Origin: Mixophyes australis
Lineage: Eukaryota > Chordata > Amphibia > Anura > Limnodynastidae
Assembly: GCA_036250195.1 (NCBI GenBank)
Contig: JAVHZZ010000005.1
Coordinates: forward strand, 178,543,448 to 178,607,447
DNA length: 64,000 bases
Reading direction: 5' to 3'
Part shown: positions 10,363 through 21,510 of the stretch, piece after piece
Position numbering within the stretch: the stretch's first letter is position 1
Layout: each line of letters begins with the position of its first letter
Translations under genes and position numbers: made by a program
Notes under the pieces: model-generated
Seen by the model: only the letters and a program-made list of their open reading frames with translations
Databases searched by the model: none
What the model was told of the DNA's origin: nothing

Positions 10363-12965
10363 CTGAAGAAAAAAAATAAATAAGAGAAACACTTGAGTTT
10401 CCTTTGGGGCCACACACATACCAAAATATGTGATTATGTGATTTTAAAAACTAGACTACGCTGAGTCATACCAAAATCAAGTATTTAGGAATTCATATCC
10501 CAGCTAAGCTCCAAAACCTGTATGAAGCCAATTACCCTGCTATTATCAAACAAATTTCAATGCTTTTAACCAAATGGCATGATCTCCCACTCTCTCTCCT
10601 AGGGCGTAATGCGGTCATAAAAAGTGTCGTTTTTCCAAAGCTATCATATCCAATTCAAATGCTCCCTATAGGATTAAACAAGCTGGACACGCATGTTTGC
10701 ACAAAATTATTTTCCAAATTTATTTGGCACTCTAAAAAACCTCGTATACCAAGAAGCAAACTGATTCTCGGAAAATCACAAGGAGGAATAGGCTTGCCTG
10801 ATATAAATTTATTCACACGAGCAGCATTATTCAGATACATCTCTGACTGGCTTTTTCAACGTAATTGCTATACTGATAAAAAAGAATTGAAAACGCTCTA
10901 TTTCACCCATACTCCCCAGCAGCACTTTTACATTTACCTAAAGCCTTGATACCGCCACAATTTGATAAAAATATCTTTTTTAAGGATACACACAAAGCTT
11001 GGATCCATATTAACAAAAAGTATAATAGAGACTTCAAAACCACTACTTATCTCCCAATCTGGGGTAATCCTGCATTTCAGCCCAGTTTAGAAAATATTAG
11101 CTTTCTCGCATGGTGTGATAAAGGAATAATGGCAATAAGGGACATTTTTGACCCGGGTGGCAGAATTTATTCCTTTGAGCAATTAAGAGAAAAACTAGGG
11201 ACCCCTAATTCTCAGTTTTTTATGTATCTCCAATTTAGGCATTATGCAAACTCAAACCTAGATCCGAGGAAATCTAAAGAAAACCCAGATAGTTTGGAAA
11301 GTCTGCTCTCCTTTTTGAAAAATATCAAATTTAAAATTAGGTATATTTATGCAGATCTACTATCTACACAAAATATAACCCCCTGGAACTGAACAGTGAA
11401 GGCGTGGCAAAAAGACATCTCTAGTATAAATGAGCCAATCACCTTAACGCGGCACTTTGAATTTATCTGGAAATCCTTATCTACTGCTCATCTCCAGGAA
11501 ATACTCTTAAAGGTGATTCATAGAGCATATATACCACAGTCAAGACGTAGGTTTATGGTTGAGGGAGAGACAGGTCTATGCCCTAAGTGCAAATCTCAAA
11601 AAGCAGACTGGTAACATAACTTCTGGAACTGCAGGAAGATTAGGAAATTTTGGTATAAAGTTGTTGATTTTATTAACAACACATTTAAATCAGGGGTGGC
11701 ATTAGCCTCAGAACCTCTCTTGTTGGCTGACTTCAACAGTTGGAAGGAATGCCTACCCGGCTATGGGATTTTACCTGCTCTGACAGTAATGGTTACGGTA
11801 GCAAAGAAACTGATTTTGCGATTTTGGGCATCGCCAGTGCCTCCATCTCTAGAGATGCTTAAAATTGAAATTTTGAATATTATTTATTTGGACAGAAGAG
11901 CCACTCTTCCAGACATAGAAAAAGGTGGAGAAAGATTTCAGAAGAAATGGGGCACTTATATTGAGTCGCTAGAACCCTCGATCCAACAAAATATCTATAA
12001 ATTATTTGAATATACTACTTGGTATTTACTTAAACAATTAAGCTAATTCTCGACCCGCCTAATGAAAAAAAATAAAAAAATCTATTCGAGTCGAAAGATA
12101 CTGTTTACTCTCTCGGATGCTGAGGATTTGAGTTCACTCTGAATACAGAGAAAAATCACAAAAATAATCTCCAGTCTTGTCCCCTCTATATTCCCTAAAA
12201 GACACAGACAACTACTAGGTTGGAAAAAGATTGATCTGTACTGTTTGGCTGACTTCTGCTCGCTAAAGTGGCAACTACTCCCCCCCCCCCCCCTTTTTTC
12301 TTTTGTTTTCCTTAAAACCGTATTTTTTCTTGTTCTCTTCGATATAGATTTTAAATTGTTATAAGCATAAAGTTATATATACTGTCGATGTATAATTCAA
12401 GCAAATTCAGTCACTGGACTAAAATTTTGATTGTATATGAACGCATCTAAATAAGTAATTGGTATTGTATACTTTGTGTTTGTTACTGTTACTTTTTTTT
12501 TGACTTCTGGAAAAAACTAATAAAAAGATTTAAAAAAAAACAAAAAAAAAAAAAAACTAGACTACAGCGTCTACATTACATATACCACAAACAAAAACAA
12601 ATCTAACCAGGTTTTAAGCAGCCAAATAGGCTGTCTAATTGTGTATAGCTACCCATACAACGGGTGATTCGCATATCTACTTATAGGATTATGGAGCAAG
12701 AGTAAGTAAATGAAAAGTGGGGTTATTTGGGAGTAGTCTATATACAGGAGATAGCTATGAGCAGGAGGTTATGAAATGATGGAGATACTAGGGTTAGTGA
12801 AGGATTGGAAAAAGAAGATGGTGGATTAGTGTAGGATATAAACTATTAAGAAAGGAAAACATGCTGTTTTTTATATACAGTATACACATCAACTATATTG
12901 GACATCCATGAAAGCGTACATTTTTTGAGGTACGTTAAAACAGGCATATCTGTAAGTGAACAGAC
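10363..12965 (-). other. ACD intron 2
   Basis: Almost filled by the L1-like insertion at 10460-12551. The remaining 400 bp beside exon 12966-13090 show nothing recognised. Confidence 0.5.
10460..12551 (+). mobile_element. 5'-truncated L1/Tx1-like LINE (ORF2 tail)
   Basis: Three successive frames (10560-10949, 10946-11392 and 11396-11614) followed by 11696-12046 encode the C-terminal part of an L1-type ORF2. Key segments are GRNAVIKSVVFPKLSY, KFIWHSKKPRIPRSKL and the zinc-knuckle-like GLCPKCKSQKADW. Stops and frame changes break it. A poly(A) tail lies at about 12530-12556. The 14-bp direct repeat aaaaactagactac flanks it at 10446-10459 and 12552-12565. It is antisense to ACD. Confidence 0.88.
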
Positions 12966-13090
12966 CTTTCTAGCGTTTCCTTGGCTTCCTTGGTGATGAC
13001 TGCTCTAATGTAATACTTCTGATCAGAAATATGTATAACAACTTCTGGACACTGGCAGTCCTCTGTAGATGGGTTTGGCATCTTTACAAA
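12966..13090 (-). CDS. ACD: ACD OB-fold exon 2
   Basis: Acceptor ctgttag precedes 13090 and donor gtctgt follows 12966. The exon enters in phase 0 and leaves in phase 2. It encodes an acidic linker (MPNPSTEDCQCPE) and then VVIHISDQKYYIRAVITKEA, which aligns with the human TPP1 strand containing LVSDGTHSVRCLVTREA. Confidence 0.85.
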
Positions 13091-13620
13091 CTAACAGAAA
13101 AAAAGGTTAAAAAACGACAAATTAAAACGTTAATAAAATGAACCTATTTGCATTGCTAGAATACCACATTTAAAGGGCCAGATTCAATTCAAAGTGATGT
13201 GCCACCAGGCATAACCATAATATTCGGCTGAGCACACTGCCGCCTATTACGGTAAGGAATTTATGCTCAATTTTCGGCGCACTCAATTGGGTGCGAAGAA
13301 AAATTTGTGGAGAAACATCACTCTGGAGTGCCTTCATGGACTGTTCCAGAGGCAAACAGTGACATCACTTTAAACTTAATCTCCCCTAAAGTTACCAAAG
13401 CACAATAATTATTATATTAGTCAACTAAATCCATGTATGTACAAGTGGCTACCTTAAGTTCTGTTCACCCCCTTTAAAGTTAAAGAATATTGCTGGGCCA
13501 ACACCTGGAGGATTTATTGGTTCAAGATGATTGCTGAATCGCTATCTGTGGTCAATAAGGCAAAACTGTGGTGGGACAAACTACATGGCAGATCATTTAA
13601 ACTGTTAATGATGAATGGTC

Positions 13621-13621
<1 letters not shown>

Positions 13622-13658
<37 letters not shown>
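13622..13658. repeat. (GCAC)n microsatellite
   Basis: About nine copies of a GCAC/CGCA tetranucleotide. Confidence 0.9.
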
Positions 13659-14449
13659 TGTAAATCATCAACAGGTGAACTAATGTTACCATTCAATAAC
13701 ATTAGTTTATTAGGATTTATAAAATATCAAATTCAGACAAATTCAGAGTTAAAAAAGTAGATGACACAATGCCAGAATTTAATTCATCCGATGTTACCAG
13801 TGAGGGTTATCACAAGGATCACAGAAAGAAAAAATATTACCAACAACAAAATCAGTCAAAACGCATTTGTACAACCACACTAACAACATGGCTGTCAAAA
13901 CCAGGACTTGTGGGAGTCAGTAAAAGAAAACATACTAATTAAAAATAAAATGTGCAACCCCTCTTTTATATCCAATCCCTGATCCCCTTTATCCTTCCCC
14001 CAGCTCCTTCCTGCTATATACCCTGTATGCCTCAAATCTTGTTTTCAGTTTGATGCCCTGCAACCCTTCACCCGAGGTCACAGCTCTTATTGAATAGCTG
14101 GGGCAGTGGGTGAAGCTTGGTTGGGGAAAAAAGCAGAGAATAAGACTGAACTTGATCTTATTATTTGCCCAGAGCAGTCCTCTTTGGAATCATGTGATCT
14201 CCTCCACACAATATAGGGAGGTAATGCAGCATGTCTAAGATCAGAGGGACATGCAGTCTGCATTATGTAAACTCCCCCCTTCCTTTGCTGGAAAGAGCTG
14301 TGTGATTCCCACTTACATAAATAAGTTTTAAGGGGACCCTGTTATGCACCAGTGACAGCAAAGACTACAGGGAGCATTCCATTCTGCTGTCTTTTTATCA
14401 ACTTTACCGGATGCTTGTAAGGGGTTAAAAGAAAGATTTGCTCTTCATC

Positions 14450-15560
14450 AATAGGGATTAAGAATCTCATTAACCAGTTGAGACCATCATTGTTGTCTCC
14501 TAGACTACCTCAGCAGGTGTGGACTGCCCGTGGAGACAATGCTGGTCCCTGCCCTTCTACATCCCACTAATACCTTCCAGCCAATCCTAGCAACACTGAC
14601 CTGTGGATAACCCTACAGGGAGGGATACCTAGCATGGGAAACTTGGACCCCTTGAAAAAGGCCAGCAGGGAAGGGTTCTAGAATTTGTTTACCCTGATGT
14701 AGATTCCTGTCTCTCACCAGTTATCTTGTGATTCTTGCTTCAAATCCTGTGATATAGACACTTCTGTGGTACACATCTTCTCGTCCCGACTGACTGCCGA
14801 GAACCTCTGCTCCATCCGCAGTTGCTCGTGGGTCTGTTCACCTGGTAAGCCTGCTGGAGCAGGGAGACCGAGGTTCAGATTCCTACCAAAACGGTAGAGA
14901 GCTTTTGGGCAGAGCGGCAACAAACATCAAGCAAGAAGACGACCACTGGAACTGTTTGGCCAGGAGGGTGTTTTTGGAAGGAGCCCAGCGATCTAAAAGG
15001 ATTCGTTGCTCAGACTACATATTCAGCACCCACTCATCACTCTACAAGTTGTCCAAGGGCAGCAAAACTTCACTGGGTTCATGTACGGTAAAGTCTCATC
15101 TTTATAATGGGGTTTGGAGTGTGTGAGCACTTGGGGGTTGTTTAGCCCCGATCTCTCTCCCATCTCAGTCCGTGCCGCCATGAAACATCAAAGGTGATGT
15201 CTATTAGCCAATTATAAATCCCCCCGCCTCCGGATTCTCCAGGCTGGGTGTCGTGCGCTGTGGGTAACAGACCTGTATGTGTTTACGTTTGTTTTTTTAT
15301 TTACATAGGTCATTAAACCTTGGACATGTTGCTTATATATTTCATTAGCAATTGATATGGCGATATATGTGCCTTTCCCTACCCCCCCCCCCCCCCCCCC
15401 ACCCCTGAATTTTCTCTCTTCTCACCCCCGCCCCCCCCACTAGTAAAATTAAAATAAGAGGAGACATCTTGTTGTCTTATCTTCTGTTTTATTTGCTGTT
15501 TGTATTTTTTCATGTTGTTTCCTCTTGTAATAAATAGAGAGTTAAAAAAAAACAAAAAAC
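14450..15560 (+). mobile_element. Possible truncated retroposon with A-rich tail
   Basis: The block ends with aataaatagagagtt followed by an A-rich tail with interruptions (15544-15560), preceded by C-rich runs at 15383-15400 and 15427-15438. The end resembles the 3' end of the L1-like copy at 12.5 kb. I found no convincing target-site duplication or protein match, so the left limit is a guess. Confidence 0.3.
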
Positions 15561-15603
15561 TTTGTTAAAGGCAAAATAAACATGGCATTCATACACAACC
15601 TAC

Positions 15604-15728
15604 CTCAACTACCTGGGCAGGAACAGGTTTCTGCTTGACAATTTCCTGGTCATACTTAGCAATGGCATCAAGAATCCAGGGGTAGCCAATGCAAGAATGG
15701 TATGCAGCCATATCTGCTGTCTTAGTTC
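15604..15728 (-). CDS. ACD: ACD first coding exon
   Basis: The exon is bounded by a tttcacag-like acceptor side at 15729 and a gtaggt donor at 15603. Translation starts at the ATG at 15711-15709 and gives 36 codons ending in phase 0. The residues GYPWILDAIAKYD align with the PWIRELI strand that opens the TPP1 OB fold, and PVPAQVVE aligns with the following GQLLEVL segment. The 17 bases before the ATG continue to an acceptor, so a 5' untranslated exon is expected upstream, probably in the promoter region at 17.1-17.6 kb. Confidence 0.82.
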
Positions 15729-17622
15729 CTGTGAATATATATTCATAATAAAAGTAATGTTTATAAATACACATTTACATTCTTGACACAACACTGTCAT
15801 GTGCTATGTGGCGATTAAGAAATAAATTATTTTCACTACTAACAGAGTATATCTGTCACTACTGCAAATAAAAATATGTCAATATTCTGAAGGGTACCTT
15901 CAAACACAGCAGGGGGCAATACCCCAAAGTGGAAAACATCTAGCTTAAAAGTTAAGCTTTTAACATGAACCTAAATTCATGTTATACACTAATTTAAAGA
16001 AGTTATAGCAAATAGGCTTTTAATGGCTTAAAAGTGCAATAATTATTCCAACGTGAGTGAAACTGAGGGCCGCATGAGCAGCCTTACTGCTTAGAGGGGC
16101 TGAACAGAGGAAGGAGGGAGCCAGCTGGGATGTCGCAGGTGGAGACTCAACAGGTCACTGACGGCCTGCAGGCCCATATTGCCTACTACTGCTCTAGAGT
16201 GTACTAGATAAATGATAGCTAGAATCTGATAGTTGCTATAGGCAACACCTCCACTTTTCCCATTTAGAAGGTGTGATACACATTGGGCCTCAGAACTTTG
16301 AAACTGCACCTTGATAACCATCCCACATCTGCTTTATGGGATTAAAATCCACCTGAATTACACAAGGTAGAAAAAAATAGAAAGATCAAATTTAAGATCT
16401 AAAATTGTAAGCACCATATAATACAGAAAATGGTATGCCTACAAGGATAATTGATACACACAAAGCTGCAAGAACAGGTAAGTTACCACCAAAAGCACCA
16501 TACAAAGTTAGTTCTACCTGACAATATTTTTTCCACAGCACATATACTGAACACTTTTTTTTATTAGGTACCATCAGGCCCTATACTGTAGGGTGAAGCT
16601 TTAGGAGTTCAGAACCCATCTACATATCCCACAAACCTGCATAGCATACCATATACTAGCCAGCTACTGTTCCCTTATTAGACTAGCAGTATTATTGCTG
16701 GAACGAATACCTCCCTCATCACAGTAGAGAACCAGGGTCTCCATAGCATAACTAAATCTGACTGGTTCCTAAGGTCTACTTTATTTTGTGTGTAGCCGCT
16801 GGCTTTAATCTGAATTATGCCACATAACAATTTTGCATACCCACACCTTTTATTTTGCAAGGGAGCTTGTGCAATGCAATATAGGCCTGGCGGTTATTTT
16901 ATTTTTGGATTGTACTACAGATATGGCATACAAAGTTATCTTGCATAGCTCCACCTGTTGGGAGTTAGAACAGTCAGCTATAGTAAATAAAATGATATGA
17001 AGGCATAAATAACTAGTATGACAGAACTATAAATAACGAGATATAAACACACTTTATCATACAGGAAAGCCACTGCTTCTGTATTAGCAGGCAGCACAGT
17101 TCTCCCTGCCGAGAGCAAGCAAATGAAGCTTCTCCTGCAGACCTATATGGGCCACCGGCAGGAGGCGCTGTGACCAGGCTCAGTGGCGCATTTACCATAG
17201 TTACAAAGATAGTCCGCACAGCACGACAACTATACATAGAATAGGGCGCAGCTGAGGGACATGTCCTGGGCCTCTGTCCAGTGTAATATATACCTAGAAC
17301 TTAGCCGTGCTCCACACAGATAACCAAATGTAGACGTCATTCCATGTGGCACGTTAGGCTGAGCTCAGTCCATACGGGGACATCCCTGACGGTGCAGAGC
17401 AGACAGCGGGTCGCCTCTTTCGCGCCATGGTCTCACACTACAAGACACTCTGCAGACCGCCAAAAGCACTGTGTGGGCAGCCACGTTTGTTGTGGGCAAG
17501 TGGTTCTCTTACACAACAAATTACCCGGATAGAATATGGCCACACACTGCTCAGTGTAAGGCGGAAGTGGCGCTTATGTGACGTCATCAGTGCGCCGGGC
17601 AGGTGATGGGTGTGAGGAAACC
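15729..17622. other. Upstream region between ACD and PSMG4
   Basis: Holds a decayed Harbinger-like MITE piece near 16190-16310 (tgatagctagaatctgat) and, in its right third, the promoter region. A 5' untranslated exon of ACD is expected between 17.1 and 17.55 kb but its donor could not be fixed. Confidence 0.45.
17090..17622. promoter_or_regulatory. Putative bidirectional ACD-PSMG4 promoter
   Basis: This stretch is visibly richer in G, C and CpG than its surroundings and separates two divergent genes. A consensus ETS/GABP site (cggaagtg, 17562-17569) and a perfect CRE (tgacgtca, 17579-17586) lie just before the PSMG4 ATG, with a further acgtca at 17334. No TATA box is obvious. Such TATA-less, ETS- and CRE-bearing promoters are typical of housekeeping genes. 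Confidence 0.6.
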
Positions 17623-17784
17623 ATGGAAGCGGCAGCTCGTCCCATTACTGTGCACAACTTTAGCGAGAAGATCTGTGACAAACTGATCCACTGTCATGTT
17701 ATGAGCCTGGAGGACTGCTTCTTCCTGTGGGTCGGGGTGTCAGCCAGCCTGTGCAACCTGGCCGTAGCCATGTGCAGCAGATAT
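17623..17784 (+). CDS. PSMG4: PSMG4 exon 1 (coding)
   Basis: The ATG sits in a strong Kozak context (gaaaccATGG). Fifty-four codons run to donor gtgagt in phase 0, encoding the N-terminal beta strand (VHNFSEKI) and the core LWVG...NLAVAMCSRY motif of the family. Confidence 0.95.
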
Positions 17785-18284
17785 GTGAGTGTCTATGTGC
17801 AGGAGCAGGCTCTGGCTTACTGTAATGATATATAGTACGAGTTATATGGTTATTTCAGGCTGCTCTGTGGAACACGAAATAAGTGTGTACTTTTTCTTTT
17901 GTGGGTGGAGTTCTTGTCAAGGGTGACATGTGGGTTATGTTTGTACCACACACACACACGAATCTTACTTGTCTGTGGCGTAAAACTCCTCCTGTAAGAC
18001 ATGTGAGCATCACAGACTTCATTCACAGAATGTGCTTGTTTCCTTATTGTATGAAACACAGCAGCAATTTAACTACCTTTTAAAATTGGAGATCATTTCT
18101 ATTTAATGGCCAGTGTATGAACAGAAGTATTCAGTGGGACATACTAATGATGGAATGATTTGGCTTTCTGCAGCGCCCACTGCTGCTTGGTGTCTTGAGT
18201 GAAGCTTTGCTGTGTTTTCTCTGTCTGTATAATGCATTCTGTTCTGCTACACAAATATATCAGAATTTAGCGCTGAGTGCATTA

Positions 18285-18830
18285 TCCATCCATTCCAGCT
18301 GCTGGAATGGAGCTCCAAGGACCTTAACCGTCCATTCCAGCTGCCGGAATGCATATGTCTCAATATCTTAGCCATTCATTTTAGATGCCTGAATGGATGT
18401 CTGAGTACCTTACTCATCCATCCCGGCTGCCAAAATTGGGCTCTAAGTATCTTAGAGAACTATTCCTAGTGCCAGAATAGGGCTCAAAGAACCCTAACCT
18501 TCCATTCCGGAATGGATGTCTGAGGATCTTAGCGATCCATTCCGGGTGTCTGAATAAGATTTTGTTTATATTAATCATCCGTTCAGTGTGCCGTAATGGG
18601 ATGTTTAATGTACTCAGTACTCAGAGCTCCATTCGACAGCCAGACTGGATGGGTAATATACTGGCAGATCCATTCCGGCACTCTGAATGGATGGCTAAGG
18701 TACTCACAGACCCATTCCGGCACTCGGAATGGATGGCTAAGGTACTTGCAGACCCATTCCGGCACTCTGAATGGATGGGTAATGCACTCAGTGCTCCATT
18801 TTGACATACATTCAGGCAGGTAGAATGAAT
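18285..18830. repeat. 42-bp minisatellite with dyad monomers
   Basis: About a dozen diverged monomers built on ccattccggcactctgaatg followed by gatggctaaggtac. The three rightmost (starting 18671, 18713 and 18755) are spaced exactly 42 bp and are nearly identical; those to the left are more diverged. Each monomer has an inverted pair (cattcc and ggaatg). As 42 is a multiple of three, repetitive open frames appear on both strands but have no coding support. Confidence 0.85.
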
Positions 18831-18863
18831 AACGAGAATATATAGCCATGATACACAGAAATA

Positions 18864-18865
<2 letters not shown>

Positions 18866-18915
<50 letters not shown>

Positions 18916-18921
18916 TACACA
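18866..18921. repeat. (TG)n(TA)n compound microsatellite
   Basis: A TG run followed directly by a TA run, next to the minisatellite. Confidence 0.9.
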
Positions 18922-19280
18922 CACAGACTACAATATATATGCAATATGTGTAATAGTTGTTCCACATATTACAGACAACATATCTGCGTGGCAGAACAGA
19001 ATGCACTATATAGGGAGAGAGAGCACAACAAGCTTAACTCAAGACACCAAGCAGCAGCTGACTCATTCCGGCAGTTTCGGCATTTACATAATCCCTACTA
19101 GAAGGAATGAAGGCTCCAGTCTGCTAAATGGATTGCCAATTGACTGCTATGATGGCAAATTGAAATTTTATGTATATTTTATAAAATCTGACACTTCTGA
19201 ATTATCTCTTCCACAAACTTATTGCTAATATATTTGGTCATGTTTTACATGTGAAATGACTATTACTATTGCCAAATACT

Positions 19281-19690
19281 ATGGAATGAGAGCTGTTTTA
19301 TATGCCATGTTAATGCAGAAATTGAAAGTTGCATTTCTCTTTTAAAAGCCCCTTATTTCTCCCAGATTATCCCCGAATCCCACACACTAAATTCTTTGCA
19401 TATGCGCTCTCCCATAGGTTTACCCCACTACACAAGTGTCATAATGTGGAATGATGGCTGATTAATATGGAATGACAGGTGTTTTGTATGCAATTTCAAT
19501 GCATAAATTTCAGTAAAATTTGCATTCTCTCATTAAAAACACCCCCATTTCTCCCAGAACTCCTAATCCCACACACTAAATCCTTTGCATATGAGCTCCC
19601 CCACACCTGTACCCCACCACACAAGTGTCATAATATGTAATGACGGATGATTACTATGGAATGACAGCTGTTTTATGTGCTTTCTGAATG
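19281..19690. repeat. About 190-bp direct repeat, two copies and a partial third
   Basis: The motif ggaatgacagctgttttat recurs at about 19284, 19468 and 19660 with changes. Each unit also holds tcccacacactaaat and the phrase ccccac...cacaagtgtcataat. A further copy lies inverted at 21341-21510. Confidence 0.75.
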
Positions 19691-20502
19691 ACACAAGAAT
19701 ATATTGGAGAAAAAAGGAATAAAATACAAGGAAGTGCAGGTACTAACACAAGCCTGGAATAAGGTCCATTGTTTAAGAAGAGTTCTAGTTGGCAATAAAC
19801 CATAAATGGTCCATATCCAATTGAAACATCAGGGCCTGTGGCCACCCAGAGAATGGTTAGATCCAAACGAAAGGATAAGACGGGCAACAACCCAAGGAAT
19901 AGTCTGAGTCATGCATAGGTTCGAATTGGCAGCATATAAAACCAATAATATATATTTTTTTTCCTTTTGGGTCCTTTAAATAATAGTATCTCTTCAATAC
20001 AACGGGGGGATTGACATGAAAGTTTGAACCCTTAGATATCCATCTATAGTGACGAAAACGAAAGTCAAGTAAAGCTCATGGTCAGAAGAAGAGGGTGAGA
20101 ATATAAACACTTTTCCCTTTGGTTGTATAGGTGGTAGTTCTGTAGAGTAAACTGAAAGTGTAGAGGTAAACTCTCAGCACAGCAAAATGCTAAAAAGTAA
20201 GTAAAGGGCCCTATAATCTTATGTTTATCAGTTTGTGTGAAGGTGATCTTCTGATCATGATCAAATGTTCCTTTTTTTTGTAGAAACACATAAAGATGGG
20301 AATGGAACTCTGTGAATGGAGTGATTAAAGTATTAAAAATCATTTCGCTAATAGTTTATTTAGGAATTAATGGGAATTTCTTCTTTTTAATCAAATTGTA
20401 ATAAGGGATATGATTTCCATTGGTCATATAAAAAATTCATATAGTGCCCCAATTGTGACACTTTTTTTTCTCTTTGAACCATTTTTTTTATTGCATAGTA
20501 AT

Positions 20503-21341
20503 ATCATCATCATTTATTTATATAGCGCCAACATATTCCGTAGCGCTTTACAATTGGGGACAAACATAATAAACTAATAAACAAACTGGGTAAAACAGAC
20601 AAAGAGGTGAGAAGGCCCTGCTCGCAAGCTTACAATCTATGGGACAATGGGAGATTGACACATGAGGTTAAGTCTACATTTTACATTTTGGCCCAGCCAG
20701 ACTGCAAAGGTAAAAGTGACTCATAAGCTAAATGAACCCGTCACACAACAATGTTGGTCAGGGGTAGTTGTCTTGCGTGAAATTGTGTAACAGGCTAAAG
20801 GTAGCGAGGTTAAGAGGGTGGCTGAGGAATATTATAAGCTTGTCTGAAGAGGTAGGTTTTCAGAGAACGCTTGAAAGTTTGTAGACCAGAGGAAAGTCTT
20901 ACTGTGCGAGGGAGAGAATTCCATAGAGTGGGTGCAGCCCGAAAAAAGTCCTGTAACCGGGAATGGGAGGATGTAATGAGGGGGGATGAGAGACGCAGAT
21001 CTTTTGTAGAACGGAGTTGCCGAGTTGGGAGATATTTTGAGACGAGAGGAGATGTATGTTGGTGCAGCTTTGTTGATGGCCTTGTAGATTAGTAAAAGTA
21101 TTTTATATTGGATTCGGTACAAAACAGGCAGCCAGTGTAGAGACATACAGAGTGATTCAACAGAGGAAGAACGATTTGCAAGGAAAATCAGTCTTGCCGC
21201 AGCATGCAAAATAGATTTTAGAGGTTTGAGTCTGTTTTTGGGAAGACCAGTAAGGAGGGAATTGCAATAGTCAATGCGGGAGATGATGAGTGCATTAAGA
21301 TTTTTGCAGTGTCTTGCGTGAGATATGCCATCATTCAACAT
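20503..21341 (-). mobile_element. L2-like LINE, 3' end with RT tail
   Basis: A 169-residue minus-strand frame (21341-20832) encodes the C-terminal part of an L2/CR1-type reverse transcriptase. Diagnostic segments are ISRIDYCNSLLTGLPKNRLK, AAARLIF and SLHWLPVLYRIQYKILLL. It is followed by the characteristic 3' end, a tatagcgccaacatattccg-type hairpin and an (ATC)n tail at 20503-20520. The copy is 5'-truncated and has an internal frame that is still open to a stop. Confidence 0.88.
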
Positions 21342-21510
21342 TATGACACTTTTGTGTAGTGGGGTGCAGGTGTGGGGGAGTGCATATGCAAATGATGTAG
21401 TGTGTGGGGTTAGGGCATATGGGAGAAATGCAACTTTTTACTAAAATTTCTACAGTGACATGGCGTATAAAGCAGCTGTCATTCCATAGTAATCGTCTAT
21501 GATTCCATAG
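21341..21510. repeat. Inverted copy of the 19.3-kb repeat
   Basis: The sequence atgacacttttgtgtagtgg and the following catatgcaaa and cagctgtcattccatagtaat match the reverse complement of the repeat at 19281-19690. It begins exactly where the L2 LINE stops. Confidence 0.72.

Larger units (their letters stand above)
13091..15603 (-). other. ACD intron 1
   Basis: Contains a (GCAC)n microsatellite at 13622-13658 and an A-tailed insertion-like block ending near 15560. The remaining sequence, including 13680-14440, has no recognised content. Confidence 0.4.
216..15711 (-). other. ACD: ACD (TPP1) gene, shelterin telomere protein, 3' end outside window
   Basis: This is the gene for TPP1, the shelterin subunit that binds POT1 and TIN2 and recruits telomerase through its OB fold. 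Seen: nine minus-strand exons whose phases all join without a frameshift: 15711-15604 (coding part), 13090-12966, 10362-10272, 7724-7645, 6839-6795, 6160-6108, 3723-3581, 2411-2330 and 278-216, giving 263 codons. Residue landmarks that match human TPP1 from memory are GYPWILDAI at the start of the OB fold, ISDQKYYIRAVITKEA, CEFYLTVQHFSVL and LTQLLMVETEE, in the same order and spacing. The start ATG corresponds to the short human isoform (TPP1-S), so the protein lacks the long N-terminal extension. The TIN2-binding C-terminus must lie left of position 216. Exons 8 and 9 are the least certain. Other OB-fold proteins are possible but fit less well. Confidence 0.85.

Noticed and set aside
13170..13355. 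Possible MITE starting gggccagattcaattc
   Set aside because: No matching inverted end or target duplication could be found nearby.
18285..18830. CRISPR-like regular repeats with palindromic units
   Set aside because: Eukaryotic context, monomers contiguous and diverged without unique spacers, no cas genes.
18562..18965. Overlapping repetitive open frames on both strands (for example 18562-18804 plus, 18621-18965 minus)
   Set aside because: They are created by the 42-bp minisatellite, whose length is a multiple of three, and by TG/TA runs. No splice context or homology.
20871..21092. Plus-strand frame of 73 codons
   Set aside because: Antisense shadow of the L2 reverse transcriptase frame.
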